Assembly: GCF_000264995.1 (NCBI RefSeq)
Contig: NW_006767436.1
Span: 1,700,800 to 1,764,799, forward strand
Source of the DNA: Punctularia strigosozonata HHB-11173 SS5
Lineage: Eukaryota; Basidiomycota; Agaricomycetes; Corticiales; Punctulariaceae
Length of the DNA: 64,000 nt
Direction of reading: 5' to 3'
This document shows, one piece after another, positions 35,446 to 45,934 of the stretch; position 1 is the first letter of the stretch, and each line of letters begins with the position of its first letter. The notes beneath the pieces were generated by a model. That model did no database searches. It was not told where the DNA came from and saw only the letters and a list, made by a program, of their open reading frames with translations. A program made the translations under genes and the position numbers.

Positions 35446-35735
35446 AACTCAACAAGCTCGGGTCGAAGGTAAGTCAGTCGATGATCTAGAGGTAAGTCAA
35501 GGATTCCCGAGCACACATCCTAATCTATGCTATGCACTATGCGATAAGCTATGCCGTCCGAGTCCCACACTCAGTGCGTAACGCATTTCCTCGCGGTACA
35601 CACATCTCTGGGGTTGCGATCCCCCGGAACCTTTTAGCGCGGTCCACTGGGAAAGGCGTGACCTACTACCAGTGCCGACCACCCTACGTACTTACGCAGG
35701 AGCGCTCCACCAAAAAAAAAAAAAAAAAAAAAAAA
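35446..35735 (+). other. LINE 3' UTR and poly(A) tail
   Basis: It contains two perfect donor-like AGGTAAGT/AAGGTAAGT sites (35468 and 35491 regions) lying between a 7-bp inverted repeat GCTCGGG (35456-35462) and CCCGAGC (35506-35512). A further short hairpin GGGGTTGCGATCCCC lies near 35617-35631. The 24 adenines end at 35735. Such 3' structures are often what the reverse transcriptase recognises; this is inference here. Confidence 0.55.
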
Positions 35736-35739
35736 GGAA

Positions 35740-35873
35740 GGGGATTTATTGTGTTTGATTACAATAACAGCATTCGGTAGACAGACGACATATTCTTTAC
35801 GGCAACACTGGTGTTTTATAGGATTGCAAGGAGGGGATTTATTGTGTTTGATTACAATAACAGCATTCGGTAG
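35740..35873 (+). repeat. 93-bp tandem duplication at LINE target
   Basis: The block starting GGGGATTTATTGTGTTTGAT at 35740 recurs at 35833 (period 93). The adjoining 66 bp at 35777-35842 are identical to 27520-27585 on the other side of the LINE. The simplest history is that the locus already carried two tandem 93-bp units and the LINE inserted within the first. The minus strand of the unit carries a CTATAAAA box. Confidence 0.8.
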
Positions 35874-36491
35874 TAAAGAGAGAGAGTAAGGAGAGAGATA
35901 GTCAAAGACAAAAGGTTGAAGTAAGCTAACAAGGCGCCAGATGGTGACGGGGAGGGCGGAGCATCGGGAGAGCCGTGAGATCGGGTGACCAGAACGTTGT
36001 GTCAACAGTGGCGGGGCTTCGAGGTGCGGGGCATCCGGGAGTGGCGGGGCTTCGGCGTTGTTGACAGTCGGGAACATCGCAGGTCGCTGCCGCAGCTAGA
36101 GAAGGCGGAGCGCCAAATGCGCGTACGATGTGGTGGCCGGAAGTTGCGTACCAACGATGGCGGGACACTGCGGCAGGGCGTGCAGATGCGGGGTGTTGGG
36201 AGTGGTGGGGCTTCGGTGTTGTCGACGATGGCTGACATCGTAGGAGGATGCCCCAGACCGCGAAGCCAGAGAGTCAGGAGCATAGGGGCAGTCGGCCAGT
36301 CCTCGGTTCGCGCACCCGGAGTGGCATGGTGTCGGGGTGGCGGGTTGGCGGGTTGGCGGGTTGGCGCCGGCGGGTTGGCGCCGGCGGGTTGGCCAACGAG
36401 AAAGGCGTCGCGAACGGCGGGGCCATGACAACGTGGACTCGGGGCGCGGGGAAGATGTCACATGCTCTGCCTTAGGGCCGGTGGCCATGGA
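35843..36491. repeat. GC-rich diverged repeats and minisatellite
   Basis: Two diverged copies of a GC-rich unit (about 36005-36080 and 36178-36240, sharing GTGCGGGGCATCCGGGAGTG-like text and a TTGT(T/C)GAC end) are followed by a minisatellite at 36339-36390. The minisatellite has three GGCGGGTT units and two GGCGCCGGCGGGTT units. No gene is supported. Confidence 0.55.
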
Positions 36492-36526
36492 CCATAGCCC
36501 GGCCATAGCCCCCGTTTCTCATGGAA
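36492..36526 (-). repeat. Right arm of inverted repeat
   Basis: The reverse complement matches 27291-27325 at about 27 of 35 positions, including a 15-bp perfect core at 36497-36511. Confidence 0.55.
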
Positions 36527-36862
36527 TCGCTTTTCTGATGAAAGCCGTATAGCGCTGTGACGCCACCTTATATGCACGACACGTGATTGCGAACGGATGC
36601 ACATGTGGTCTTCGGACGGTCGGTTTGCCGACCAATCCTCGCGTTGTCTGGTAACAGCGAATCGCGCAATATGGAGCAAGATATCGAAGCTGCTGTGCAG
36701 AAACGGCCAAGTATAGAACACTGGTGAACTCAGAATATGTCTTCGACGATGATACCAAGTTTACTCGCAAAAATTTGGTACCACCCATGGTTTGCGTTAC
36801 ATAGTGTGCAAGCTAAGCCATATGATACATGAAGAGGAAGGTTTTGGTATTTCAAGGCGGCT
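36527..36862. other. Intergenic region downstream of cactin
   Basis: This lies between the inverted-repeat segment and the cactin stop codon. No gene or clear motif was seen; it should include the cactin 3' UTR. Confidence 0.35.
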
Positions 36863-39273
36863 TTATTTGCGGTAGAACTAAATGGCCGAGTGAGTATAAA
36901 TACGTGGCGAAGCGTGTAGACACTGACATTCCGGCGGAAATTGAACCATAAGGACAGGCAACCTCGATCGAAACTACTACGGAAACCGCTACGATGCACG
37001 CTTCAACAGACCGCTGAAGGTCGTGACGGATAACTACGCACCGCTTATGAGAATATTCCCACTCGCGATTCACTATTCTGAATGCTATATCCTCGTAAGG
37101 TGGGCCAGCACTGAAGTAAAGCAAGACCGTATCTTCATTCCCAGGCTCTTTGATGATTTTGTATGTGGGAGCTTTCGATTTATCAATGAGATCCGGGTAA
37201 AATATGTTGAACTAGGCACATCATATAAGCTTTTGCCCACAGCACAATAAAATCATGCTTTACCTTGTAGCCTTGAACGACCTTCGGGGGAGGGTTATCC
37301 GTGCTATTCAGTAGTTCAGACAGCCGATGCGAGAAGTGCATATGCATACACATACTCATAGTGCGTTTGGTTATACTTGTTCCATTCGTATCCGGTGTGA
37401 ACGCGATTGAAGTATCGTGGTTTTCTAGGCCGATACTTATCTTCCCAGTTATAAGACGTGGAGGATTCAATATTCTCTTCAAGATTGAAGATTTCTTCTT
37501 CCTCATCTTCGTCCAAGTCCTGCTCAAGGTCCATGCGGTAGATGGCTTCGGAAGCCATGGAATCCAGAACACTCGCCGGGGCCCGTACGTCTTCCTCCTT
37601 CGCAGCCGCTGGTTCAGTCTTGGGTACAAAACGGGAAGCAATCACTTGACGGCGCTGTGCAAACTGCAGGCAGTATGTCAGCGTCAGCATCTAACAGAGT
37701 CGCATTTATCACCGACTAGATTTCTCTTGTCTTCGAGGACAGTAACAATGGGTGCTTGGCGATCTTCATGAGTTAACTTCCTGATATCGATGGGTTCGGG
37801 ACTCATAATTCGGTCATAAGTATCGGCGGGTTCGGTCGCCGACGTCTCCACTTCCGCAGGCTGCTCGACAATTTCAGGCCGAGCTTCGCCTCTTTGCACT
37901 GCTTTCGCAACACCGGCCAGAAGCTCCTCCTGCGCTTGGAGGGCTTCGTCCCTCTGCCTCTTCCGTAGTAATTCCAATCTGTTGCGTATGACGACTTCGT
38001 GGAAGGATTTCAACTTTGCTTTGGCTTTCCACACAAGTAACTTCTTCAAGAGGTTCTCCCAATAATCAACGTCCACTGGTTCTCCGCTGGACAATTTGTT
38101 CTGGATAGACTTCTGTAGTGCCACCAAATGCTCATAGGACTTCCCAGAGAGCAGCTTGTTGATATCTGCCTCCACAGCTGCCGCAGCCTCGACTCCCATA
38201 CGTTCGTTGGCTTTGTTACGGTCTATGCGGTCTTTGCAAACCACCATCATATTCTGTAGCGGGAGTTAGACGATCAGACATACATTGGGACGAGTTCACC
38301 CACAGTCCAGAAGTCGATGTTAGTCTCTGCATGTTCCAAAGAAAGATAGTTCTGGATATCGTCGTGCAATTCATCCACCTCCTGAGGGGTAAGGTTCTGG
38401 TTTAAACGATAAATAACCGTTTCTACGCTGGATACTCCGACAAGACTCACGTCAAAGATATTGTACGGCTCATCCAGATCAATTTCCAGACCAGCGTCTT
38501 CGTCCTTTTCCTCTTCTTCTTGTCCAGGGTTCGCGTATTGTAGATTCAGAGCTAAGAAATCGATGGCTTTCGCCCTCTTCTCTTTGATGCGAATGGCGGC
38601 CCGCCGCCTTTCTTGCTCAAGCTTCCAGTCACCCTCCTTCGCCGTCCATTCCGCCATCTGCGCGGACTCCGCCAAGCGCTGCATTCGGATTTCTTCTTCC
38701 TCCCTCAGCCTTTGTTCTGCCTCTCTCTCCGCACGGCGTCTATTTAGTCTCTCCAGTTCCTCCTTCGCTTCCTGACGTCGCAAGGCCTCCTTGCGTTGCG
38801 CCTCCGCAAGCGACAAGCCCGATTTCTTCTCCTTCTCAGTCTTCTTGTGCCAGCGGAACTGCTGCCCGAGGTTTGCATCGTGGAAGGGATTGTCGGCCGC
38901 GCTGTAGACACTCAACTCGGCGATCTGTCGAGCCTCCTCCTCTTCCCGCATGCGCTTCTTCTCTGCTTTCCTTAATTTGCGCTCCTCAGACTTGTCGCGT
39001 TTGCGCCTGCGTGATTAGTTAGGGCCATGGGTAGACTGCGTGTATAATAACTCACTTCTTGTCCTTCTTTTCATCGTCTCGGCTGCGACTACGTGTACGG
39101 CGCCTTCTACGTGAGCTGTGGCCCTCTTTATCCTTGCTGCGGCTCCTTCGTCTTTTGGTGTCACGGTCGTCATCATCGCGGGCGGAGCTTTTGTCGCGTC
39201 GAGGTGACATAGAACGACTCCTTCGGTCGCCATCCTTTCCATATGGCGATCGAGACCGAGAGTCTCGATGCAT
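36863..39273 (-). CDS. Cactin (spliceosome-associated protein)
   Basis: Cactin is a conserved nuclear protein tied to the catalytic spliceosome; in fission yeast its counterpart is needed for faithful splicing and telomere silencing. The start at 39273 reads MHRDSRSRSPYGKDGDRRSR, an RS/RD-rich N terminus. A charged coiled-coil follows (AEREAEQRLREEEEIRMQR). The mid domain has SVETVIYRLNQNLTPQEVDE, DIQNYLSLEHAETNIDFW and SYEHLVALQKSIQNKLSSGE. The C-terminal CactinC domain has YNWEDKYRPRKPRYFNRVHT, LYFSAGPPYEDIAFRIVNRE and WFNFRRNFYRK at the stop. The last two introns (near 36880-36930 and 36985-37035) must be removed to get this end. It is divergent from ClpX, with 174 bp between start codons. 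Confidence 0.92.
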
Positions 39274-39447
39274 GCTGAAGAGCGAAGAGGTGCAAAGAGT
39301 GGGTCTGAGTGCTGCGAGGCAGGGCTTCCAATGCACGAGTGTAACAAACTAAGTCTTACGCAGGTTGCGGGCGGTGCTCAGCGAAGCTCTCTCGGCTCAG
39401 GCCGACTACCTACCCGCAGCCTCCGGCACTTTGTTCGCCCTCAGGCT

Positions 39448-41980
39448 ATGTCAACGGCGGCGGCGGGGGGAGGCTGCAATCGCTTATCCTTGTCTATGGC
39501 TGTCAGGCCCACCAAGGTCATCGCACGTCTGTCTCGGTGTAGGTGCACAAGAGGTTTCCGATCTGAACCCAATTACGCTCATGTGCAGAGGCTATTGGGA
39601 GGTACCCCCGCAGCACTCAGTACACCTCGCCAGGTTCGCACACATTCGGCGCTCGTACATATCAAGTTGCTGTCTGACTGCGAAACTAAGCTTGTAGAGT
39701 ACCTGGATGAATATGTCGTTGGCCAGGAGTACGCGAAGAAGGTTCTTCCATGCATGCATGTGGTAACATGCGCGCCTCTGAATAAAAATACCATCCGTGC
39801 AGGTACTCTCGGTCGCGTATGTGCAATCCCGGCTCTGTGTATACATGCATGATTGACTACTGGCGTGTAAAGGATGTTCAACCATTACAACAGAGTTCGC
39901 TCCAACCTTTCAGCTTCACGCGCAGAATGGGCTCTAACGGACGACTTTGTTGATGCTACGACTGCTGAGCAAAGTCAGTACCCACCAACAGTTACATGGG
40001 CATTCCACAAGCGGCACTACTAACAGTTTACTGCGAATAGACGCTAGCGGAATCAGCTCAGCATGTCTACATCCACATCCATATCGTAGACGTAGCAGAC
40101 AACACTATCTTTCCGACTCTGGGCTCCCTCTTTTCGAGAAAAGTAATGTTCTAGTCATGTAAGATTATGCTGCAATACAGTATACACCAACTCAGCTGAC
40201 AAATACTCAGTGGTCCCACCGGATCAGGCATGTCTCGTTTCATCTCCTGCCCTGCCCAACGCTGATCTACGTGGAATACAGGCAAGACTTTACTCGCTAA
40301 GGTGCAGCCACTGCGTTGGACTTGTGTACAAGTACTGAGCCATTGCCAACTAAGACGTTAGCCCGTATCATGGATGTGCCTTTCTCGATCAACGATGCGA
40401 CATCTTTCACCCAGGTATGCTCATGACAGATGTTGTCAGTTCTCGTGTCACTAAATCCGACCGGGGATCAACAGGCTGGTTGTACGTACATGCGCCCACA
40501 ATGCTAGACGTGTCTCAGCGTCTTTGCCCTAGACGTTGGAGACGATGTCGATGTCTGCATAACTCGCTTAGTACGTTGATATATTCGCATCATGGAATCG
40601 TCACTCCTAACATTAACTAGCTCCAAGCTGCCGACTGGGATCCGCAACGAGCCAGGTTTGTTCTATTCTGTCCTGTTTCTCCCCCAGCAGCTCAACGGTC
40701 TCTTCAGCACAGGTATAGTGTACATAGACGAGGCAAGTCACGATGAACTGCAATGCTCAATAATTCATCACAACCTCCTCAGGTGGACAAAATCAGTCGG
40801 AAGGCCGGATCATCTGGCGGCTTAGAGGGTTCACGGGACGTTGGCGGAGAGGGTGTGCAACAAGCACTTCTCCGGATGATGGAAGGCTCCATTGTCAGCG
40901 TGCAAAACAAAGGGCCAACCTCCGGCGTTAAGAGCATGGGCAATTCGCCGAATACCGAGAGCAACGGGCGTTCATTAAACGGGCCTCGACCCAGCATAGG
41001 ATTAAGCAATAGTGAGCTGCGCACAAGTTCTCTTTGCTGACCTGACGTTCGAAGCTCACCACTTGACATCTGGTAGCAAAACCCGATACGTATCACATAG
41101 ACACGTCCAACGTTTTGTTTATACTCAGCGGCGCCTTTGTTGGCCTCGAGAAAATAATCAAGAAGCGCACAGATAAGGGTGTACGCAAACGAGCGCCTTA
41201 TCCTAGCATCCCCACCTAACGAAAATGCAGTCGATCGGGTTCACAGCGACACTCTCGGAATCGGAGGACAGGACCAACGAGTTCATGCCCTTCTTCACCA
41301 GAAACCAAAAGGTGAAGAATACTTCATTGGCCCAAGTCGAGCCTTCAGGTACATGTTGAACACCGACAGACACACATGCGTTTACTGAACGTCGTTTAGA
41401 TCTCATTCAATTTGGGTACTTCGGCTGGGTATCGTGACGTCCTTCGTACAGTGAACTGACCTCGTTCAGCTTCATCCCAGAATTTGTCTCGCGGTTACCA
41501 TGCATTGCGACTCTTACACCGTTGACACCCTCCGACCTGCGTCGCATTCTCACTGACGTACGGGGCTCTCTCGTCTCTCAATACACTGCGCTTTTTGCAT
41601 GCTCCGACGTCGAAATTCGATTTTCTTCCTCTGCCTTGGATGAGATATCCCGCAAAGCAGCAGAAAGAGGTGGTGGAGCGAGGGGTCTGAGAGGCATCAT
41701 GGAGAACTTATTGTTAGAGCCAATGTACGAGGTGCCGTAAGTATGATTATCGTTGCTCTCGCCAATGCCTTCACCCGCTGACTACGAGGTCGCAGAGGTT
41801 CTGTAGGTCAAACATTGCTCGGTGTCTTGCATCCCGTTGATTCTCCCGAAGGACGTCCGATACGTCCTCATAACAGATCAAGTTGTCAAAGGAGAAGGTC
41901 GACCACGGTATTGGACTCGCGGACAGGGCGCTTCGTTTTGGAACGCATGGGCAGACGACGAAGGGCGTTCGCGGACATGA
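39448..41980 (+). CDS. MCX1: Mitochondrial ClpX-type AAA+ unfoldase
   Basis: ClpX hexamers unfold proteins in the mitochondrial matrix, alone or feeding ClpP. The exon near 39680-39740 reads [19 protein letters not shown]. Next come [15 protein letters not shown] and [20 protein letters not shown], with the Walker A split by an intron. [20 protein letters not shown] and the Walker B IVYIDEVDKISRK follow, then [16 protein letters not shown] and [18 protein letters not shown]. Sensor and C-terminal parts are [38 protein letters not shown] and [10 protein letters not shown]. It stops at 41978-41980. There are about 12 introns; the one at 40733-40782 has a GC donor. The N terminus is arginine-rich, fitting a mitochondrial targeting signal, but the exact start is uncertain (39448 or 39497, or a spliced upstream exon). 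There is no N-terminal zinc domain, as usual in fungal mitochondrial forms. Confidence 0.88.
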
Positions 41981-42201
41981 TAGGCGATGGCCTTGGTCCG
42001 TGTTGGCTCGTTGTTCAGCAAGCATTCGTGACCATCGTATGCGGCTTCACCTTGTACACACACATTACAGCTGGAACACAGGACTGCTACATCTACCCAT
42101 CCTCTCAGTCCACTACAGATGACAATTGTTTACATGGTGGGGTGTATGAGGGTGATCCAAAATCAACAAAGAAACACGCGAAATCCCGACCGGAACGACG
42201 A

Positions 42202-43187
42202 CTACTCTGCCTTCGGAGGCTCATCATCCTTCTTCTCTTCAGAGGCCGGAACCGGCTCCTCGGACTTCGTGTCCTCAGGTTTGGCCTCCTCAGGTTTGGT
42301 CTCCTCGGTCTTAGCTTCTGCGGCTTCCGCTGTGGCTTCTTCAGGGTTCTCGGCGGATGATGAGGCAGCGTTGGCGGCGTTCTTCTTCTGGGCGTCCTCG
42401 AACGCGGTCTTGAACTGGCCGGCGTCTGAACAAGCACGTCATGGCATGTCTAATGACCGGCGTTGTTGCGATGAAATGGTTAACTTACTGTCCGCGTTCG
42501 CGAATCGGATTGCCAGTGTTTCTGACGTTGCGGGAGTTTCTGCATAGTCAGCGGCGACCTTCCAGACCCAGCTTCGGTCTGAACCGATGTTCGGTTGCAG
42601 GCGCATGTCCGACGAAACTGTGGCGACAATCACATATTAGTCTATACGGACTACGCGGTGATCGTTGCAGATCACTGACTGATGTGGTTAGCGCAGACTT
42701 TCAGAGTCTTATCGCGGCGCATCACAAGACGGATCTTCTTGGTCTCTTTGTGCTCAAGAAGACGAACATCGCCGGTGCCGCGTTCCTTCCACTCGGAAGA
42801 GCCGGTGTCGAATCGGAACAGCTTGGCGCGCCTGTCGAACATATGAGCGGGCTGCCACCACCGACGCGGAAACATCGATCGCGTGCCTGTCAGAAACAGC
42901 ACGGATGGCGATGCGATCGATGAACGGAGGGTTGAAAGGAGTCGACGCACATTTTGAAGATGGGCTCTTCATCCTCCTCAAAAGTCTTCGTCTCAACTTG
43001 CTCGGTGAGCTTGATGACGGGTTCGAAGTGTACGTCGGTCTCCTCCTCCTGCAACGGACGTGAAGTAGGTGAGCATCAGCGAATTGCAAGTAGGAGGCTG
43101 CGGGGAGATCCAGGCCTGCAACGGCACGGCAATGTATGCAAACATACTCACCCTCGGTGCAAGCGCGTCAGATACAGGTTCGGACAT
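42202..43187 (-). CDS. YRB1: Ran-binding protein 1
   Basis: RanBP1 binds Ran-GTP through a PH-like domain and helps RanGAP discharge export complexes at the nuclear pore. It starts [15 protein letters not shown] or a spliced version of that at 43187. The core has [70 protein letters not shown] and [21 protein letters not shown] long acidic Lys/Glu/Pro-rich tail ends DDEPPKAE at TAG 42202-42204; that tail gives a low-complexity run in all frames. About 170 bp separate its start from the p24 gene on the other strand. Confidence 0.92.
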
Positions 43188-43357
43188 GTTTGGCGTTGCG
43201 ATGTTCGAGAGCAAAAGTGCAAGATCAAGTCGGTACGTGCAGAAAAGGACGCGCCATGATCGGACCCCTGGTGAGCAGAGCCACAGCAGTGGGGGTCCGC
43301 CAAAGAACATTCAGCTCGACGTGTCTCGACCAAGCGCAACTGCTCATCCGACCGGTC

Positions 43358-44161
43358 ATGGCACGAATATACCCCTCGACCCTCTGTCTCTTGCTGCTGG
43401 CAGCCTTGCCGCTCATCTGCGCTCATGTCATTGAAGTAGGCGCATCCAAGAAGGAATGTTTCTTCGAAGACCTTCACGTGAACGACAAGGTATGTCGAAC
43501 TGTCTAGTGGATGGGGAAACGGTGCCAATGCAACTCTTATAGATGACCGTCACCTATCAAGTCGGAGGAGGAGGTCACCTTGATATTGACTTCTGGGTAC
43601 CATCATACCGCCGTTTGCTCGCCTTGTATAATACTTAACCTCTCTTAGCTCACCGACCCGACCGGGAACGCGCTTGCCAAGCAGATCAAGCAGTCAACAG
43701 GTTCAGCCTCCATCACGGCGAAGAGGGACGGGAGACATGAATACTGCTTCTCGAATCAAATGAGTGCTATCGCGGACAAACTTGTTAGCTTCAATGTCCA
43801 CGGCGTCCTCTACGTTGGCGAGGAAGGAACGTACACTTGCAATCAAATGTCTTGCACGTAGGCTCATCTTATCTACAGACACCGTTGCTCCCATCGAGCG
43901 AGAAATTCGTGATCTCGCAAATGGCCTCAAATCCGTGAAGGACGAGCAGGAATATATTGTAGTGCGCGAGCGGAGACATAGAAACACGGCAGAATCTACC
44001 AATGCCCGGGTCAAATGGTGGTCCGTTTTCCAAGCTGTCGTGCTGTTCTCTGTGGCAGCTTGGCAGGTGTACTACCTAAAGGTCAGCGTCCGTGTTCCCC
44101 TATGATGGCCCATCATTGACCCTGTTTGTAGTCGTTCTTCGAGACAAAACGAGCATTCTAA
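43358..44161 (+). CDS. EMP24: EMP24-type p24 cargo receptor
   Basis: p24 proteins cycle between ER and Golgi in COPII/COPI vesicles and select cargo such as GPI-anchored proteins. The sequence shows a signal peptide (MARIYPSTLCLLLLAALPLI), then a GOLD domain with ECFFEDLHVNDKMTVTYQVG, HLDIDFWLTDPTGN and RHEYCFSNQMSAIADKLVSF. A coiled coil (PIEREIRDLANGLKSVKDEQ and YIVVRERRHRNTAESTNARV) comes next. A membrane helix (WWSVFQAVVLFSVAAWQVYY) leads to a short cytosolic tail LKSFFETKRAF with the FF motif for coat binding. The stop is TAA 44159-44161. One junction near 43815-43877 cannot be resolved with a normal GT-AG intron (see findings); the rest is clean. Confidence 0.9.
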
Positions 44162-44289
44162 TACATGCATGACGATATCATCCTATATGCTACTGGGCCC
44201 CTGGGAATTGTACATCTGTCGATGGATTTTGTGGATGCGTATCTTATGCTCGAAAGCGCCTATGATAGGTTCTGAGATCTTCCCGCCCA

Positions 44290-45793
44290 CTACGACCTAC
44301 CAACAACCAGTCTACCCGCAACCCATACTCGGGCTACGTTTCTCTCGTCGCCTGTGTTGATCCATCTTTCGAACCTGATCTCTGGCGTTTCTCCAGGCCA
44401 CCATTCAAACGCCTGACCGCCCTTTTCTTCCGGTCGATTGTTGTCCACCAAGATGGCATCGAAATGTTTTCCAACGTCCAGCGATCCGCTGTGATCGCTG
44501 ATCCCGAGCGCCTCGGCTCCGCCGACTGTTGCCAGATGATAGGCCCAAACATGCCCGACCGGCCATTCGGTCTTTGGGTCAGGATCCGTGTATTGGTCAA
44601 GGGGTTTGTCTTCCCTCTCTACCTTCACGAACGAGTCTGTGCGGTCGTCGAAGATCGCAGTCCGTAGAGGGCCCAGCATGGATGCTGAGTATCCGCCGGC
44701 GATATCTGTCCCGAGCCCCAACTTCACTCCCAGCGCCTTATACCTCGGCACCGGGACCACCGAGCGCGAATGTATCATGTTTGCGATGGGACACGCGCTG
44801 ACTGCGCTGCCGACTGCAGCCATTTTGCGCACCTCGTAGTCGCGCATATGCGTGCAGTGCGCGAGCGTGGTTCGGGATCCCAACAGGCCGACCTGCTCGA
44901 ATATCGCGACGTCGCGCCCACCGCCAATGGAAGGATGCATCTCCTTCACGCGCAAAACCTGGTCTACAGTCTCTGCTGCGTGTGATTGGACTCGCACGTC
45001 ATACTTCTTCATCAAGGCGCCGAGGCCGTTGAGTAGGTCGAGCGAGCAGGTCGGTACGAAGCGAGGCGTGATGACTGGGTGCACTAGCGCGTCCTCCGGA
45101 CCCCGTTTCTCCCTGCCAAACTCGTGCGCATGAGTCCATGTTATGAACTCCTCGGTTAGGCGCAATGCTTCCTCCGTCGTCTGCACATAATAATCGGGAG
45201 AGTGTTGATCAGCGGTGACAAGCCCCACGAAACCCCGTAGACCCTGGGCTGCACAAATTTCGACCAATAACTTGGTAGGGGCTATGTGGTTTGTAGCGAA
45301 GAACTGTGCGGAAGTCGTGCCGCTGCGGAGGAGACGTTGCACAAGACGAGTGTACAGGTCCTTGGCGTAGACGAGATCCTGGCATTTGGCCTCGTTGGGA
45401 AAAGTGACGTTGAATAACCAGTCGAAAAGCGTGTAGTCGGTCGCGGTGCCGATCTGGTGGTACTGAGATGCGATGCGTACTAATCAGCATTGATTGGATT
45501 CGGATACCATTGGTTTCAAGTACCTGCGGCGCATGATTGTGACAATCGACCATCCCTGGACACAGGAACTCGTGCTCTCCCATTAAGTAAAGCGGGAGCT
45601 CCTGGTACTCCTTCGGCACGCTCGAACGTATCGCCTCTTCCGTTTGCACCGGGTCATGGGTGGCAGGGTCCACGGGTTTGATGACGGCGATGCGACCATT
45701 AGGACCTACGACGCAGACATGGTTCGTGCGTACCCGTAGTGCATCGTGAGTTGGTGCGTCGATCAGTGTCCCTACGAGAATCTGTCCAGGCAT
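44290..45793 (-). CDS. GUD1: Guanine deaminase
   Basis: This cytosolic zinc amidohydrolase turns guanine into xanthine in purine salvage. The start at 45793 reads MPGQILVGTLIDAPTHDALR. The metal site is PGMVDCHNHAPQ in the first large exon. Then come ICAAQGLRGFVGLVTADQHS, VRVQSHAAETVDQVLRVKEM (metal His), LAHCTHMRDYEVRKMA, SACPIANMIHSRSVVPV and LGLGTDIAGGYSASMLGPLR (catalytic Asp region). GSLDVGKHFDAILVDNN and a short C terminus follow. It has a few introns near 45330-45520. The length (about 470-480 residues) fits fungal guanine deaminases. It is divergent from the membrane coiled-coil gene, with 141 bp between starts. Confidence 0.93.
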
Positions 45794-45934
45794 CTCTGCT
45801 ATGTGAGTAGCTCGAGGGTCATACGCACGTCCGTTTTATCGGGAGACTAAAGTAGTCGCACGGCTTAAGCTTCCGGCCCGAGACCGATAACTGGGCATAC
45901 AGCCGCGCGGTATCTCTTGACTTAGACATCGAGC

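Larger units (their letters stand above)
27586..35735 (+). mobile_element. Full-length Tad1-type LINE retrotransposon
   Basis: This is a non-LTR element of about 8.15 kb. It has an 854-nt 5' UTR (27586-28439), ORF1 with a zinc knuckle (28440-29783), a 511-nt spacer, and ORF2 with endonuclease, reverse transcriptase and RNase H (30295-35445). A 3' UTR of about 265 nt and a 24-nt A run (35712-35735) follow. It is flanked by a 10-bp target-site duplication. Both ORFs are open end to end with no stop or frameshift, and the tail and duplication are still exact, so the insertion is young. The endonuclease/RT/RNase H order and the C-terminal CCHC match the fungal Tad1 clade. It landed in the first unit of a 93-bp tandem duplication. 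Confidence 0.9.
27291..36526. mobile_element. Unclassified segment bounded by imperfect inverted repeats, split by a LINE
   Basis: The stretch 27291-27325 and the reverse complement of 36492-36526 match at about 27 of 35 positions, with a shared perfect core GGGCTATGGCCGGGC (27306-27320 and complement of 36497-36511). An AAAGCGA block also occurs just outside on both sides. Without the LINE the segment would be about 1.1 kb. Inside it are a 93-bp tandem duplication, GC-rich diverged repeats and an octamer minisatellite. No transposase frame is visible, so if it is a transposon it is non-autonomous. Target-site duplications outside the repeats were not evident, which leaves the assignment open. 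Confidence 0.4.

Noticed and set aside
36096-36506. 136-codon minus frame with repeated Pro/Arg-rich text
   Set aside because: The repeated text reflects the diverged DNA repeats beneath it, not a protein family.
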